From Actinomycetales bacterium (GTDB taxonomy: Bacteria > Actinomycetota > Actinomycetes > Mycobacteriales > Mycobacteriaceae): 6,204 nucleotides of DNA. A program made the position numbers and the translations under genes. The DNA lies in contig DUOR01000137.1 in the NCBI GenBank assembly GCA_012838715.1, forward strand, positions 1 through 6,204, in the 5' to 3' direction. Below the pieces are notes generated by a model. That model did no database searches. It was not told the DNA's origin and saw only the letters and a program-made list of their open reading frames with translations. Below are positions 4,866 to 6,204 of the stretch, piece after piece (within the stretch, counting starts at the first letter, position 1; each line of letters begins with the position of its first letter).

Positions 4866-5375
4866 CTACAGCGACGCCTTCCACTCCGTCGGCTCGGACG
4901 TGAAGCTGAACGTCTCCTCGAACGTGAGGGTGTACTCGCCCGGCTCGGCGTTCGACTTGAAGCAGATGGTGCCGGCCTTGCTGCCGCCCGGCGCCAGATC
5001 CACCGAGTCATAGTCGGTGGAGCCGCCGAACTCGGCGCTGAGGATGACGCCATTCGGGTCGGTGAGCTCCCAGTCCCAGCTGTTCAGGGGCACGGTCTCG
5101 GCGTCCGAGGTGTTCACCACGTTGATGTCGGCGCACACCTGATTGTCGCCGAACACGTCGGCCCCGGCGTTGCGGAGATTCGACGCGGTGACGTCGGCGT
5201 CACCCAGATTCACCGTGTCTCCGATGGCGGCCGGACCCGCCTGACCGGCGTCACCGGAACCACCGGCGGCCCCGTTCGTAGTGTCGGCGTCCGCCGCGCC
5301 ATCGCAGGCGGCGAGCGTCAGCGCCAGCACCGAGAGGCCGGCGGCGAGGTAGGTCTTCATGGACGTGGACTTCAT
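4866..5375 (-). CDS. Lipoprotein with DUF4352-like immunoglobulin fold
   Basis: A 169-residue exported lipoprotein. Residues 1-24 have a basic start (K2, K7), a hydrophobic core and the lipobox LAAC with Cys24 as the acylated residue. Residues 25-50 form a Gly/Ala/Asp-rich flexible tether. From about 51 onward, GDTVNLGDADVTASNL, CADINVVNTSDAETVPL, WELTDPNGVIL and the late LAPGGSKAGTICF show the alternating strands of a DUF4352 (telokin-like, MPT63-like) beta-sandwich. Cys81 and Cys138 sit in adjacent strands and could form a disulfide. Members are surface or secreted proteins of unknown function. ATG 5375 follows AGGAG (5386-5382) at 6 nt; Met6 is a less likely start. It lies upstream of the radical SAM gene on the same strand but 306 bases away, so an operon is possible rather than obvious. 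Confidence 0.82.
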   Translation of the reverse strand: MKSTSMKTYLAAGLSVLALTLAACDGAADADTTNGAAGGSGDAGQAGPAAIGDTVNLGDADVTASNLRNAGADVFGDNQVCADINVVNTSDAETVPLNSWDWELTDPNGVILSAEFGGSTDYDSVDLAPGGSKAGTICFKSNAEPGEYTLTFEETFSFTSEPTEWKASL

Positions 5376-5606
5376 GGTGCGCTCCTAAAGGCACGGGCTA
5401 CCCATGTCAATCGAATGCCTCGATCTGGCGGGAGCCGAAACTTCCGAGGCGGTCTTCGGGCCAACGGTTTCGCGCCCGGCCCGGGCCATCGGAGCTGCGG
5501 TCGTGCAGCAATTGGAGAGTCGCACACCCACCCGATTGCAGTTATTTTCATCTCGAATGAACAAGCGGATGCCGCAGGCCACCCGCGCCCCGCTAGAATC
5601 GTCGGC
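5376..5606. promoter_or_regulatory. Divergent intergenic region between the lipoprotein and rpiB
   Basis: This 231-bp spacer must hold promoters for both directions. On the minus strand a perfect TTGACA (5410-5405) is seen, but the bases 17 bp downstream (TAGGAG) are the ribosome-binding site and not a good -10, so its role is unclear. Next to it, ATCGA (5410-5414) and TCGAT (5420-5424) make a small inverted repeat. The only AT-rich patch is 5535-5565. No small gene is evident. Confidence 0.4.
5594..5606 (+). promoter_or_regulatory. -10 element for near-leaderless rpiB mRNA
   Basis: TAGAAT (5594-5599) fits TANNNT and lies 7 bases before the ATG, so transcription should start at the base before, or at, the start codon. 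There is no Shine-Dalgarno sequence. The -35 region (about 5571-5576) is not recognisable. Confidence 0.55.
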
Positions 5607-6080
<474 letters not shown>

Positions 6081-6083
<3 letters not shown>

Positions 6084-6170
6084 CTTTCCGACGGGCCGGG
6101 CCCCGGGCTGTAGCTTCCCGACGGGCCGGGCCCCGGAACGCCGCTTTCCGACGGGCCGGGCCCCGCGAAT
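6081..6170 (+). repeat. Three 30-bp tandem units directly after rpiB
   Basis: Units begin at 6081, 6111 and 6141, an exact 30-bp period; the first starts on the rpiB stop codon. A 23-bp core (6083-6105 and equivalents) is identical in units 1 and 3 and has one substitution in unit 2 (GCTTCCCGAC). It starts with GCTTTCCGAC, the inverted spacer decamer, and continues into the odd palindrome GGGCCGGGCCC. The palindromes cannot form good hairpins alone, but neighbouring units could pair in part. There is no T-tract, so a classical terminator is not supported. Confidence 0.9.
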
Positions 6171-6204
6171 CGAAGAAACCCCGCGACCTGCACTGAATCG
6201 GTGC

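Noticed and set aside
5382..5410. Promoter TTGACA plus TAGGAG for the DUF4352-like lipoprotein
   Set aside because: The -35 is perfect, but the -10 would coincide with the ribosome-binding site and the transcript would lose it, so I did not call it as a promoter.

Overview
The window is very GC-rich DNA from an actinomycete, most likely a high-GC Corynebacterium or close relative (Mycobacteriales). The evidence is a homologue of the mycothiol-dependent reductase Rv2466c, an actinobacterial-type RpiB with Ser in place of the catalytic Cys, TANNNT -10 boxes placed so that several genes would be leaderless, and lipoproteins with Gram-positive lipoboxes. The genus is an inference.

Layout. The plus strand carries a 5'-truncated CPBP-family intramembrane protease (1-375), a SMI1/KNR4 (SUKH) protein (484-963), an Rv2466c-like DsbA-family protein (1135-1773), a small YjdJ-type GNAT protein (1934-2326) and a META/HslJ-domain lipoprotein (2865-3278). 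Converging on the last is a radical SAM/SPASM protein (4559-3297, minus strand), preceded on the same strand by a DUF4352-like lipoprotein (5375-4866). A 231-bp divergent region then leads to rpiB (5607-6083, plus). From memory, M. tuberculosis has rpiB (Rv2465c) directly beside Rv2466c. Here about 3.8 kb carrying four other genes lies between them, so this segment looks like an accessory insertion in a conserved neighbourhood.

Gene-free DNA. The spacers are unusually repetitive. The 538-bp gap 2327-2864 holds a seven-copy array of a 14-bp unit (2551-2679) that contains a perfect 26-bp inverted repeat, followed by about four degenerate 35-bp tandem units. The 306-bp gap 4560-4865 holds a 56-bp tandem repeat. 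Three 30-bp units follow rpiB. A decamer, GTCGGAAAGC (or GTCGGCAAGC), recurs in five of the spacers and never in a gene. 

Function. The genes do not form one obvious pathway. They are a thiol-redox enzyme, pentose-phosphate isomerase, acetyltransferase, two surface lipoproteins, an orphan radical SAM maturase-like enzyme and two families often linked to immunity (CPBP, SUKH). Start signals fall into two groups: SMI1, META and rpiB lack Shine-Dalgarno sequences and look leaderless, while the other four complete genes have clear ones. I found no CRISPR array, tRNA, rRNA, transposase or integrase. The most interesting points are the 14-bp array, the decamer family, and the loss of the second active-site Cys in the Rv2466c homologue.
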